The position numbers and the translations under genes were made by a program. 64,000 nt of DNA from positions 15,890,001 through 15,954,000 of the forward strand of contig NC_089994.1 of assembly GCF_036417845.1 (NCBI RefSeq), in the 5' to 3' direction. Below are positions 1 through 11,500 of this stretch, one piece after another. Positions within the stretch are counted from its first letter, which is position 1, and every line of letters begins with the position of its first letter. The notes under the pieces were generated by a model. It did not search any database and had not been told where the DNA came from. It saw only the letters and a list, made by a program, of their open reading frames with translations. The stretch is from Apteryx mantelli (taxonomy: Eukaryota > Chordata > Aves > Apterygiformes > Apterygidae).

Positions 1-614
1 GAAGCTTGCAGGTGCTCAGCATCACTCAGAATCAGACCTTATATGTAGTTTATTAAAAAGACATTCTCATGCTACAAACAGATGTTAAAGAGAAAAAGCA
101 GACGTTAGATGTTAGTGAATGAACATATGCACAAGACAGGATGCTAATGAGCTTTCAAAAAGCAGTACACATACCATCCCAGGTATCTCCACCACCTAGA
201 GAAAAGTGTAAGAGATGAACACAAGTACAGGACAAAAGGCTGCAGATAAAACAGTAACTTACATGGCTAAGAGAAAATTTATATATTAGCACATTTATCA
301 AAGAGCTCAACTAATGCATGTAGTAATCTACATACTGCTGAGCAAACTAGAAATCAGAGAATGAAACTGAGGAAAAGACTACAGGATGAAAGCATTAGTT
401 TCTGCCGATAGCCGAGTGATTCCCTGGTGCTTTTGCATTAAGTTGTGTAATGAGGTCTAAAAACATCCATATCCATTTTAGCTGTGCAAGAAAACAGCTA
501 ACTAGACAGCCTGCAGAAACAGGAATTCTGAGAATGCTAGTCAAGTTCCAAAGTCAGGCATGTAGGGAAAAGCTCCCAAGCCAGAGCTAAGTTCTTTCCA
601 GGAGTTTTCCTCAC
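1..614 (-). other. TMED2 intron 2 (partial)
   Basis: AT-rich sequence downstream of the exon 2 donor. I looked for the next TMED2 exon on the minus strand and found nothing matching, so the intron runs off the left edge. Confidence 0.8.
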
Positions 615-807
615 CTTCTGTCTCCATGTCTTGCCCCTTTGGAGCTTCCCCAATATCAATAGTGAACATCACTATCTTGGGAGTCATGGTGGACATTCTG
701 TTGCTAAAGCAAAACTTGTAAGTTCCATCCATGTGGGCAGCAAATGTGTATTTTCCACTGGACTCTCGATCGCCTTTATAAATCCCTTTATTATCAGGCC
801 CTGTAAT
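615..807 (-). CDS. TMED2: TMED2 coding exon 2
   Basis: The acceptor is ccatccag before ATTACAGGG, with the exon starting at 807. It encodes [10 protein letters not shown] through GQDMETE plus the first base of the next codon. The donor is GAAG|gtgagg. It is the second half of the GOLD beta-sandwich. Confidence 0.95.
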
Positions 808-2416
808 CTGGATGGGGAGAATAAAATATCATATATTTGATTTAAGACAAGTTTTTATATGCATCATTACAGTAGTGCATGCATATTCTGAAGTTATCCA
901 GTCAGACTTACCAATAGCATCTGTAATCTGATCGCCTTTATATCTTCCCTCCCACAGCCCAAAAGTAGTGCTGCATTTTTTTGCCTAGGAACCTTTTTTA
1001 AAAAAAGCTCTCGGTAAAGAAAGCTATATGAAAGCCTCTCTTACTGGCCAAGATCTACTTTTCTTCCATAGTCAAGATAAGAAGCATTCAAGAACAAGCG
1101 AACCACAATCTATCTACAGCTCTGGCCATTAGCCAAATGAATAACTGCAGGGGAAACCTTATCTCTGATGTTTGAAGGAAAGCAAAAAGGGCAGGGGAAA
1201 AAAAAATTCTCCAGTATGTCAATACTACTTCAGGCATACAACTGTGTATTGTTGCAGTTGCCATCTCAGATGGAGCCAGGGCCACAGTACTGAGTGCTCA
1301 GGGTCACTACAATCTTAGGACTTCCACCCCAAGAGGCCACCAAATCCAGCTGCTGACATTAAAATGCGGTTTCATAGCTTCCTGACTTTCTTTCCTGCAT
1401 CAAAGTGGTGCGTAGCTTTAAACGATTATATCTGATCTCAGAGACAACTCTCACATGGCTAAGTTATACCAGTCAAACAACTACCTGGTCTTTACCAAGA
1501 TGAAAGAAATTTTTAGTATTCTCTTACTGATTTGATGCTTTATTGAAGAAAAAGACTTACCTACAACTTTTAGGAGAGCAATCAACCTGACTAAACAAGA
1601 TAACACCTTTTGACTCAAAAGAAGAAGCATCACTCCCAGAAAAAACAAGACCATTCGGTAAAGAGCAACCCTGCTCATTCTCCTCTCCAACAAAAGGTTT
1701 GATTTAACAAGACTATGCAGAATGGAATAAGGATGAAAAATTCAAGAGAAGGGCTCTGAAAACGGAGGAAGAGAAAAAGGCTTTCCTTGCGCGGTACCTT
1801 CTGCTGAAATAGCAGAAATGACGAGCGCTTACGCTCGGGCAACGTAACTGCCAGAAGCGGCACCTCATCCTCTTCCATACGGTCCAAGCCGTCACGCGGG
1901 CCGGACCCGAGCCGCGGAGGGAGCCCTTCTGCCCAGCAGGCCGGCGGCGGGACGGCCCCAAAACTCCACGGGCCACTTGAGCCGCGCTCGAGTCAGTCTT
2001 TGCTCCGCACCTCGGCAGAGCAGCCTCCTCCCGCCCGCCGCCCTCCCGGCCCCGCTCCGAGCTGCCGGGCGCGCCGGGGCCTCCCGTGTGCGGCGGGGGG
2101 CGAGCGCGCAGGGCCCGGTCCCGGAGCAGCACCGCGACCCCCGGCCCGGCCGGCTCCGCTCCGCCCCCGGCTCCCCCCCCCCCCCGCGCGGCGGCCGGGC
2201 CCAAGGTCAGCCCGGCGCGGCGCCGTCCCGCCTCACCTCCACGTCGATGTCCAGGAAGCCCCCCTCCGCCACCTCGAAGATGAGCCCCATCTTGGTGCCG
2301 GACGGCACCCGCTCCAGGAAGCACTCCTCGGCGTGCGCGTCGATGCTCACGAAGTAGGCGGCGGCCGGGGCGGCCAGCGCGGCCAGCAGCGCCAGCACCG
2401 CCCGCACCGGCGACAT
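615..2416 (-). CDS. TMED2: TMED2, p24 family cargo receptor (partial: coding exons 1-2)
   Basis: Transmembrane emp24 domain protein 2 is a type I membrane protein of the ER-Golgi p24 complex, which selects cargo and takes part in COPI/COPII vesicle formation. Two coding exons are visible on the minus strand: 2416-2237 (60 codons, phase 0 end) and 807-615 (64 codons plus one base). Residues 1-20 form a hydrophobic signal peptide ending AAA, and the mature chain begins [13 protein letters not shown], the family's hallmark GOLD-domain start. Exon 2 ends GQDMETE, as in vertebrate TMED2. The remaining exons (coiled coil, membrane segment and cytosolic FF/RR tail) are not found at 1-614, so they lie past the left edge. 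The family is about 200 residues, so roughly 60% is present. The start was chosen because the signal peptide follows it directly. Identity is very secure. Confidence 0.96.
808..2236 (-). other. TMED2 intron 1
   Basis: The intron lies between the two visible TMED2 exons. The part next to exon 1 (about 1850-2236) is still CpG-island sequence; the rest is ordinary AT-rich intron with no recognised repeat. Confidence 0.85.
2237..2416 (-). CDS. TMED2: TMED2 coding exon 1
   Basis: The ATG is at 2416-2414. The exon encodes the signal peptide and the first 40 residues of the GOLD domain, ending DIDVE. The donor is GAG|gtgagg with gt at 2236-2235. Confidence 0.95.
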
Positions 2417-2797
2417 GGCGGAGCCCAGGGGGAGGGGGCACCGAGCGGCGGGCCAGCAGGGAAAGGGGAGGGGGCACTTCCGGCTCGCGCCACGCCCCTT
2501 CCGGGGCACGGGGCCGCCGCTCATAGGCCGGCACAACCCCACTGCCACGTACAGCCAGGGCTACGGTGGCCATTGAGGGCCCGCTCAGAGAGGGACGGGT
2601 CTAACTTCTGAGGCAGAGGACCGCGCGTCGCAGGAGGCGGGGCCCGGGGGGGGGGCCAACGATCAACCAATGAGCGCGGAGGAAGGGCAGAGCCGCGGTG
2701 GCAGGGGGCCAATCAGCGCGAGACAAGAAGAGCGGCCCTATCAGAAGGGAGAAGAGCCGCGCGCGGTGGTCCGCGTGGGGTGGGGTGAGGAGGCGGT

Positions 2798-2810
2798 GTT
2801 GCCTGGTAAC
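2798..2810. promoter_or_regulatory. X-box (RFX-type) motif
   Basis: The 13-base site GTTGCCTGGTAAC is a near-perfect inverted repeat. It fits the RFX X-box consensus (GTNRCC, short spacer, RGYAAC) found in promoters of cilium genes. It lies in the GC-rich region between TMED2 and RILPL1. Binding is inferred from the motif alone. Confidence 0.55.
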
Positions 2811-2960
2811 CGCTGGGGGGCGCGGCGGGCGCGCGGCTCCTGAGGGGACCGAGGCGGCGGCTCCGGCGGCGGCTGCAGCCCGCGAAATCCGAACCTGCTG
2901 CATACGCGCACGGCTTGGGGAGCGGCAACGATTGCGAAAGTAACGGGCAGGCCGAGCGTG

Positions 2961-4740
2961 TGGGCTGGGACTGCCCCCAGCAAGACAAGACAGGCCCGAT
3001 ACGTGGCAGGCTTGCGTATCACCCAAGAATAATAGTGCTTGGATAGCACTTTTTAAGCTTTATTTAAGAATAATAGCATTAAAAAGCCATTCATGGTCAT
3101 GCTTCCTAATTTCCAAGAAAATTTCCAAGAATTTCATAATCTCCAAGAAAAACTTCCAGTCAGAAATGCAGAAGGTCTGAGCTTAGGGAAGTCTGTTTTC
3201 GTGACTAGCTGCTTTGATTGTCAGCAGAGGATTTAAAGACTGAAGCACAATCTGGCTTTCCAATGGAATATTTATACATTTCGGTTTGCCAAATAAGCGC
3301 CTGTTATTGTACTGCTGGTAATACTCAGATGTTGCGTTTGTCTTCGGTTTTATGACAAACATAATGGAAATACTAGATTTGGGTAGGTAAATTTGGCTGG
3401 TATTCAAGCTGCCGCTCCTCGCTAGCAGAGCTGGCTGCGTTAGCGCGAGCTGCAGCTCTGGGTGGGGACGCAGAGGAACGGAAAACTTCCAGCAAAGGGA
3501 ACACGAACTGAGAAGCATAGTAGGTCACTTAGGTAATTCTGAGTAAAGACCTACCCTACTGAGTCACTAACAACTTGCATTGTCTGCAACGAGTTTGGAT
3601 CTGGCCCTAGCCTATCTTGAGTATACTGTAAGCATAAACTAACGTAGTGCAATTTGCAGTGCTGTTTTTTCATCTGTTTCAAGGTGGGTTTAGTTAGTCT
3701 TGCCACTAGCACATTCTCTTAATTATTACTTTTTTCCTCTGTGTGCATTTGTGCATAACACCAGGAAATGACTTAATATTGACTCTGGCTGTGTGAACTC
3801 TTTTCTCATCTCTAGCACAAATGAAATGATTGGTTCACAGCATATATTTCCCTGAGGTCCTGCCGGGTGTTCTTCAAACATTCTGTTGATACTGCTACTG
3901 CTTTTCATGCGTTCTTAAGCTGTGCTTTCCAGGAAAGGATAACTATGGCATTATCTATCCTCAGGCTCTCTCTGGAACTCGGGTATTATGCTGGGGTGCT
4001 TTATTTATTCAATAAGTTTAATAAACAATATGCAGATGCATTTTCACAGGATATCATTGATTACTTTTATTAAGTAAGGGAGTTGAATGACAAACCCAGA
4101 TATTTGGGAACTTGCTGCCTTCTCAGCCACGCAGGTCAATGAGGGTGTCTACTGCCAGCATATGAGGAAGTTCCTAATTTTGTCCCTCATGACAGAATGT
4201 CACACTAACACTGACAGCATTGCGTGAATAAGTTCATCTGAGTGTCACGGTATCACCATATTTCATGTCATTCAAACTTCCCATTCACTTGCACTGGTGT
4301 TTTGCATCTGCCAAAAAGGCAGAATTAGTTCTGCGTTCAGAATACACAGCATGTATCAGTCGTTCCAAACTTCTTTTGCAACTTCAGTTTTATTTTTTCC
4401 CCTGACTAGTTCTAAGGGTTGTTATTCATAGTACCTTGTCCAAAATTTAAGGTATTATTCCTGCACTGCATAGAACAAGTGGCAGGACTGGGACCTAAAA
4501 TAATTTCACGGCACATTTAATTCAACCTTAAAGGCTGAAATACATCTTGTGCGTTCTGTATGTGTAATATTCACACCTATCACAATTTGGAAGCAAGGAG
4601 AAAACAGATTTCGCTTTAGATTAAACCACTATAGATCGATTACCAAAGGCTGTGAGAATACGAGTACTTCAAGTGCGCAGTCCCGCCTGAAGGCACTGAA
4701 AGCGAAACAGACGGCGAAAATACATCCGAGTTCAGCTGCA
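2961..4740. other. Intergenic spacer between TMED2 and RILPL1
   Basis: Mostly AT-rich, with no recognised gene or repeat. Short open frames are present but resemble no protein family known to me. CpG density rises again from about 4690. Confidence 0.6.
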
Positions 4741-4978
4741 ATTCGCCAGCGAGCGGACGCATGCAACCTCCGCCGATACCCTCAAGATGTGTCGGGGCAC
4801 GACGCTCCCCTCGGAGCGCCCGAGCAGAACGGGAGCCCGAAAGCCGCCGCGTGCAGAAACACCCCGGGAAAAGGAAGGGGAAGAAACCAGACGTGAAGCG
4901 GCGGCTTTGGCACCGGCTCCCCGCGCGGAGCCCCCCGCGCCCGGGCGCGGCGGCGGCGCCGGGCACGCGCGGCGCCTG

Positions 4979-5044
4979 CCAATGGCGGGCCGGGGGCGGG
5001 CCAATGGCGGGCTGAGGGCGGGCCAATGGCGGGCTGAGGGCGGG
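4979..5044 (+). repeat. Three tandem 22-bp units, each with a CCAAT box and a GC box
   Basis: Units at 4979-5000, 5001-5022 and 5023-5044. Units 2 and 3 are identical, and unit 1 differs at two positions. Each unit has CCAATGGCGGG followed by GGGCGGG, so each carries an NF-Y site and an Sp1-type site. Confidence 0.95.
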
Positions 5045-5124
5045 CGGCCGCGCCCGCTCCCCTCCCTCGCTCCCTCCTTCCCTCGCTCGCTCCCTCCCTC
5101 CCTCGCTGCGCTCCCGCCGCCCGG

Positions 5125-5159
5125 CCGAGCCGAGCCGAGCCGAGCCGAGCCGAGCCGAG
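5125..5159 (+). repeat. (CCGAG)7 pentanucleotide repeat
   Basis: Seven perfect copies of CCGAG upstream of the RILPL1 start, probably in its 5' UTR. Confidence 0.9.
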
Positions 5160-5290
5160 CCCGTGGCGCCGCGGGGCCGCGCCGGAGTTGTTGCGGGAGT
5201 TGCGGCGGGCGGCCGGGGCGGCGCAGCGCGGCCCCTTGCAGGGGGGCGCCCCGCGGGCGGCCGGGCGGCCGGGGCGCCCCGCCGCCGCCT

Positions 5291-5356
5291 ATGAGGGAGC
5301 CATGGAGGGCGGCGGGGGGGCGCCGCCCGCCCTGGAGAAGAACGCGGCGGAGCTGA
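5291..5356 (+). other. RILPL1 overlapping upstream ORF (21 codons)
   Basis: An ATG at 5291 lies 11 bases before the RILPL1 ATG in another frame and runs to a stop at 5354-5356, inside the coding sequence. Its context is weak (C at -3, A at +4), whereas the RILPL1 ATG at 5302 has G at -3 and G at +4. Leaky scanning past it is therefore expected. Confidence 0.6.
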
Positions 5357-5598
5357 CCGTCATGGACGTCTACGACATCGCCTCGGCCGTGGGGCAGGAG
5401 TTCGAGCGGGTCATCGACCAGCACGGCTGCGAGGCCATCGCCCGCCTCATGCCCAAGGTGGTGCGGGTGCTGGAGATCCTGGAGGTGCTGGTGAGCCGCA
5501 ACCACATCAACCCCGAGATGGAGGAGCTGCGCCTGGAGCTCGACCGCCTCCGCCTGGAGAGGATGGACCGCATCGAGAAGGAGCGCAAGCACCAGAAG
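5302..5598 (+). CDS. RILPL1: RILPL1 coding exon 1 (RH1 domain)
   Basis: 99 codons from the ATG at 5302 to KERKHQK, with donor AAG|gtgcgg. It encodes the whole RH1 domain and the start of the coiled coil. Confidence 0.96.
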
Positions 5599-8500
5599 GT
5601 GCGGGCGGCCCCGGGGGCTGCGCGGATGCTGCCGCGGCCTCGCCGAGGCTTCGGGGTTTGTTGTTGGTCTGGCTGGTTTCTTCCCTCCTGGAAGTTTCCT
5701 TCCCCCTTCCCTTTCTCCACCCCTTCCCCAGCCTCTGCGTTTCCTTCCCCTCGCATCCCCCCAGACACGGACTCCGGCTGCAGCCTCCCCTCTCCTGAAG
5801 AGAGAGGGTCGTGCGGCTTCCCGCTAGGCCAGGAAAGGTCACCGACAATAACGCGCTTTTCTCCCCAGAGCTGTGACTGAGTGAGCAGTCTAGTCTTCCC
5901 GGCGCGCTCGTCGGGTAGGCAAGTCGTAGCAGGAGCGAGGGATTTCAGGTCAGTGTTAGAGCTGAAGAGTAGGGAAGAGCGTGCGCCCAGATGCCTGCTC
6001 CATCCTCTGACGGTAAGACGTTGTCCCTTGGCTTGGTCCGGGGTGGTCACAGTGTTCACAGTCCCTGCTCCCCTAAATCCCCAAGGTGGAGAGCGTTTCC
6101 CACATCCTATTGCTTTAGCGTGACAGGGCAGCAAGAGTTGTTCCACTTATTGCAGGGTACGTGGCAGATCTGCTCCTCAAACTGCCCAAACAACTGATTT
6201 GAAGTTTAAAGAAATGGTTCTTCTAGCACGTGACTGTGCTAAGTCATCCCTGCTGCCTCATTCCTTTTCCGCTTGCACGCACGGATTGAGAGTAAAGTGG
6301 TGACAGGGAACTTCTGGAAGAGAGACCTCAAACTTCAAGCGTCAGTTTGGATTTATTTAGGAAAGTTTCACATAGGTGTTTTTTAAGTCAGCTAAGGGAT
6401 TTCTGCATAGCATATGGAAAATCCAGGACAATTCTTGCAACATTTTGCAGAAGTACAGTTAGGACAGTGTCTCTAGAAAAGATGGTGGAAGACTTTTAAT
6501 GAATAAAGCCCTGGTAAGTCTCCAGAAGATGAAATCTTTTACTGGCCCAGAAAATGAACACAGGTACAACATGTACCAAATCCATGCCTTTATCCATCTG
6601 GTAAATCTCCTATCTAAATTGGAGGCAAGCGGGTGGTCTGTTGTGCTGGTCCCATACTGTGTCTGGGCCCTCTGCTAGAATCAAATTTGCTCTTCCTGAG
6701 CTCTAGCTCTCAGAAGGTTTTTGTGAGCATGTCTCCTCAGGGAAGAACTGCAACAAGTCAGAGCTTCCCACTGATTTCGCAGTGACCACTATATTGCCAG
6801 CCAACAATAATTCTTTATTGTTGGATATATTAAAAAAAAAAAAAAAAAAAGATGCTGCATCATGAACCAGATACGGTTGCTGGGCTTGGTAGCAACACCC
6901 AGTATGCTGGCACAAGCCAATGTTCTGTGTAGGTGCTCCTGAAGTCCGTGCATGTGTTAAAAAGTTTCCTAAACATGTCAATTGCATAACGTTGTACTTG
7001 CTAGATGTCAACTTATTCCCTGACGGTTACTCATCCATACTCTGCCAATAACCCCTTTATACTCTGCCAACTTTCCTAATAGTCACAAAATGAGTCAGGG
7101 ACTGTTCAGACAATCCAGATGAATGCTGGAAACACATTTTAACAGAGAAAATAAAGTGTATGCACAAATATGTTACTTTTTAAATCAAGTTTCTCCCCTT
7201 GATTCCCAGCCCACTAAGGTGGGTGGTAAAAAAACTAGTGTCAAATCCATTTGTGTGAGAGTTTGAAGACTCCTTCATAGGACAGGTGCTGGTAAGCAGA
7301 AAAGGTCAGAGACTGAGAAATGTTTGGGACCCAAAAGCCTCCAGAAAAACAATCCAAACAAACTTTTAGTGGTTTCCAGCAAGCATCAGTTTGATGGGCT
7401 TTTAGCACTCAAGAGAGTCTTAAGATGGGACTCTCTTGTCTATATGCCTGGCTCAGCTCTGGCTGGGGTTTCCTGAGCTGCCTGGCACCGACTGGCCCAC
7501 AGATCCCCTGCCTTTTCTGTCCGATACTGTCACTAATGAAGGTTCAGAAGTTAATTTGTACTCTGGTTCCTTAGGTTCTTCAATAGCAGTAAATAAGAAA
7601 GTTTTCCTAGGCAAACTTTAGTATAATTGTGCATTTACGGTGTAGCCATACCTAAAATATACAAGTTTTGATAGTTCAAGTTTGTGCATGTGTATTCTAT
7701 TTTGTTTTGTTTTTAATCAATATGCTTATAACAGCAACAAATGTGCTGGTTTTATTGTCTGAAGTAGGTCAGCACATTATTCTAACTACAGAATTATAGG
7801 CTGAAACATCACTGTAAACAGTCTAGATAATTGATGAAATAAAGTTTCATGACAGTTTTGCATTTCTCTCAAGATAAAGTGTTTCAAGTAAAGATAATGG
7901 AGATCCATGAAACTTTCTGTACTTCTTAATAGTTAAGCCTGCATAGTTATAAATAACATATAGATTATTGTAAATCTATTTCTCATATAGTGTTTTTCGC
8001 AAATCTCTTAGTGCACTCAAAGGCATTACAAAATGACAGTAATGCAATAATAATTGCTGGAATAAAATGGTATTTCATTTGGACCTGAAAATCAATAGGA
8101 ACATGATTTCCTATTAACAGAGCATGCATTCAAAGCAGAAAGCTATCCTATCATCTTTCAGCAGAGCTTATTTTAGCCTAGAGCTGTGCTTGGCTGTTGT
8201 TGTCTGAGCGTGTTTTGTTGTTAGGTAGGAAGGGGGCATGCTGGATGAACGTAAAAGTCAGCAAATGACTCAGCCCGACTCCAGTGATCCACACGCAGCT
8301 TTTTTTGTTTTAAGCATATATGTGAAAATGGGGCACAGAATGCCCCCCACTGCAGAAATATGATTGATGGCAAAGACTTTTGGAAGAAGTAATGCTCTAA
8401 ATATGACCGTTTTTTCTTGAGGAGGTCTTTATATTTTCTGTCCTAATTTGACCTTTACAAGGATTGGTGACAGCTGCTCTTGACATGCAGTGTCCTGACG

Positions 8501-11500
8501 AATAGGCGTTGTTGTTCTGAACAGTTTCACTGTCGCTAACATAGATGTCACTCAAAACATTCCATATAGAACAATTTACGTAAGAAGAAGCATAATTTTG
8601 TCTTGTGTTTACCATTTGGACTAGGAGTTCTGGATGTGTTGCACAGTAACTCATCATTATTTTACACTTGTGTTTCATAACACAAATTTAGACTAGAGAT
8701 GCTACTCTTTCAAAACGAGCATGCCTAACCCTGACTCTCCTAGCCCATGCTGTGATGTTTCTGGGGCATTTATAACAGCCTTCTAGGCTGCCACCTGGGA
8801 TGCAAGAGGTAACTCTTGGTCATGTTTGGTTATCTTGTCTAACACAGCAGTCCCCTTAATCTGGTCCCCACGGTAAAGTGGGGAATAAGAAGCCATTCTT
8901 TGGATAATTTGTATGTCAAAGATGTTTGCATCAGGAATTGTCTCCTTGCATACTTACATTCAGCATATAGCATAAGGAGACTTTGATATTCAATGGGTTT
9001 CTTGGTGCTGGCATTAGAAAAATTGAGGCTACTTTGAATTTCTTAGGAGATATCATTTAATTGTTTTCTACAAGAATTCTAGGATTGTTACTAGTTTGAT
9101 ATGTAAATAGTCTGGTCAAAGGGTATTAACATGTTTAAAAATATAAATGTGTTGTCCTGGTCTACCCTTTAGGAATTAGAACTGGTGGAAGATGTCTGGA
9201 GAGGGGAAGCACAGGATCTTCTTACTCAAATTGCACAGCTGCAGGAGGAGAATAAACAACTGATGACAAACTTGTCGCACAAAGACATTAATTTCACTGA
9301 AGAGGAGTTTCAGAAACATGAAGGCAAGTTTCATATTTCAAATTCAGTACTTGCTTTTGTCATAAAAAGCAATACTCTATCAAAATATTTTGACTGGATA
9401 TTCCAGCTTTTTCGCTCTAGATTAACGCAGGACTTTTTCTGGTTACCTGAATAGAAAAGCTCTGAACAAATGAGACATGATAAGAGGTGGGGGCAGGAGG
9501 GAAAGAAAAGCCTGAACAGTTCTTTGTTTGTCTGAGAAGCATCTTTAAAAGTAAAGTCTAGCTTCGTTTTTGGTCTATCACTTTATTTTTGTAGTTAGCA
9601 TCTTGCAAAAACCATTCTTAGACCCTCCTTATGTTTTATAATGCAAACAGAATAATCCCTTCAGCACTGTTTATTTCACACTGTTGTGCACAAAAACAAG
9701 TGCAAGTGTTGATGTATTCAGGATAATTGTTTGTAAAGCAGCGACTCAGGATTCCTTTGGCTGAGATATACTAATTAATCCACCATATGAGGATATTGTG
9801 GGAGAACATCTTGAGACTGATTTTAGCTGGTTTACCTGCCTTTGGGTTTCCACACCCATATTAAGACATTTCCAGCCAGTTTACAATAGGTGAAGAGACT
9901 TATAATCCAGGAAGTAGGTGAATCCTAAAGAACTGAAACAACTGATTAATTAATGGGCAGCTTCTTTCTTGAGACGGAATGAAGTTCTAGACAAATGGTG
10001 CTGAGTCGCAACTGCAGGTAGATTTCATTGCAGCAACTGAGCAGTTACCATCCTCATCTCTTACCCACACCTCAGCAAGCAGCTCTTTCTCAAGAGCAGA
10101 GGCAGGTGAACAGATGTATATTCATTTCACAGTTCATAGCATGTTATCTGAACCTGCTGGCTACCAGTTTCTTTTCACAATACTCTGCTGGGGTGTAAGC
10201 TGAGGAGTTGAAGGAATGACTGTGCAGCTTTGGGGATGAGGCAGCCTCGAGCTGAGAGACGGGGTGGACAGCTGAGAAGGGTAACAGCTTCACTGCAGCA
10301 GCAAAACCTGCCCGTGATTGTGAGTCAGTCTGGAAGTGGGTGGCTTTCTGAACTACTGGGGCATGGGCAGGACTCTGGTTCCCTGCTTCAGGCCACAGTG
10401 CTCCTGCTGCAGTACGTGCTGATTATCAGTAAAGTCGTGGCTCCTTCAGAAGGCTCGCATCCTGTGTGAACACCCAAACACGCTGGCCAATTTGGAAATC
10501 AAACCGCATAGCTGACCTCCTGCAGCTCTCCAATAAAGCGTTAGCAACAAAGGTCCCGAACACCGGAGTTTGGGATTAAACTGAGGCTTGCAGTAGGTGG
10601 ATGAAACTCAATCCAATGCTGCAGAAATTACACCTGCTTCCCCAAGGCTGAATTCAGCCCAGAGGTTGAGTACTGCTCACTTGCTCTGGGGAGGAGTATA
10701 ATGAAATATTTTGGAAGCAAAAATCATTACTTCTCTATAACAAATTCAGCTCTTTCAATTTAATAGTCAGTCTTCAAGAGGTAGCTCGACATCAGCCTAC
10801 AAAGTGTCAGAAAGGCAGTGATGAGTCATGGGCTATGAAGACTATGACATATTGTTACAAAGAACCAATTTCCCCTTTGTTTTCTCTTCTTCTTCTTTTT
10901 TTTTTTTTTTCCATTGAGTATCTAGCTCACTGCAGGTCGTTACTTTGTATTTAAGTATAGCCCTACTCCTTACATTCAGCTAGCCAAGCACATACCCGAC
11001 GTGCTTTTCATGTTATTTTTACTTTGTGTCTACCCAAGTATAATAACACCAACAAAACACATTCCACAGATCAGATTCTGGGACCACTAATACTCATTAG
11101 CCAAAATCATCAATTTAAGTCAAATCGCATTAATTTATAGCAACCTCAACTTGGGACCTATTATGTGAAACTCCCAACTGTTTTCCTTCTAGGAGATTTT
11201 GCCATTAATGAATGGAGGCAGGTTTGTCTCAGATAGTTTGTGTGGATGGGAAATGTCAAAAAGCATATGGGCTGCTTTTTTTCCCTCTCCATCATTTAAT
11301 CTGATGCATGTAGAGTCTACAGATGCAGCTTTTCAAGCCAAATACTTTTTTAGCGGGGCTAACTTTGACCAGACTCTGGTTTTGATATCTCAGCATGATT
11401 TAGTATTGTGATCATGTCTCCCCTTAGTGGCTAACCCCTGGGATTAACAGCTTGCTGCTTACTCACCAGACAGTTGAGGGAGTTATTTTTAGCACAGCCA

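Larger units (their letters stand above)
1850..2960. promoter_or_regulatory. CpG island and promoter of TMED2, divergent side included
   Basis: A dense GC/CpG stretch covers TMED2 exon 1 and about 500 bases upstream. Just upstream of the TMED2 ATG are two ETS-type CCGGAAG sites on the minus strand (plus coordinates 2498-2504 and 2477-2483) and a CACGCCC box. Farther out are two CCAAT boxes on the plus strand at 2667-2671 and 2709-2713, which point away from TMED2. This suggests divergent transcription to the right, but no coding exon is seen there. Confidence 0.7.
4740..5620 (+). promoter_or_regulatory. RILPL1: RILPL1 CpG-island promoter and 5' UTR
   Basis: This is a GC-rich island ending in RILPL1 exon 1. 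It holds the triple CCAAT/GC-box repeat at 4979-5044, a pyrimidine-rich CCCTC tract at about 5060-5110, and a CCGAG pentamer run at 5125-5159. Transcription probably starts just downstream of the CCAAT repeats. The exact start cannot be seen. Confidence 0.75.

Noticed and set aside
2000-2611. Long open frames on both strands across the TMED2 CpG island
   Set aside because: They are Pro/Arg/Ala/Gly-rich shadows of GC-rich DNA opposite or out of frame with TMED2 exon 1. The same applies to 52634-53950 and 58162-59857.
10450-10570. A segment with CCAATAAAG and LTR-like composition in RILPL1 intron 2
   Set aside because: No terminal TG/CA pair, flanking duplication or TATA-like site could be found, so it was not called a mobile element.
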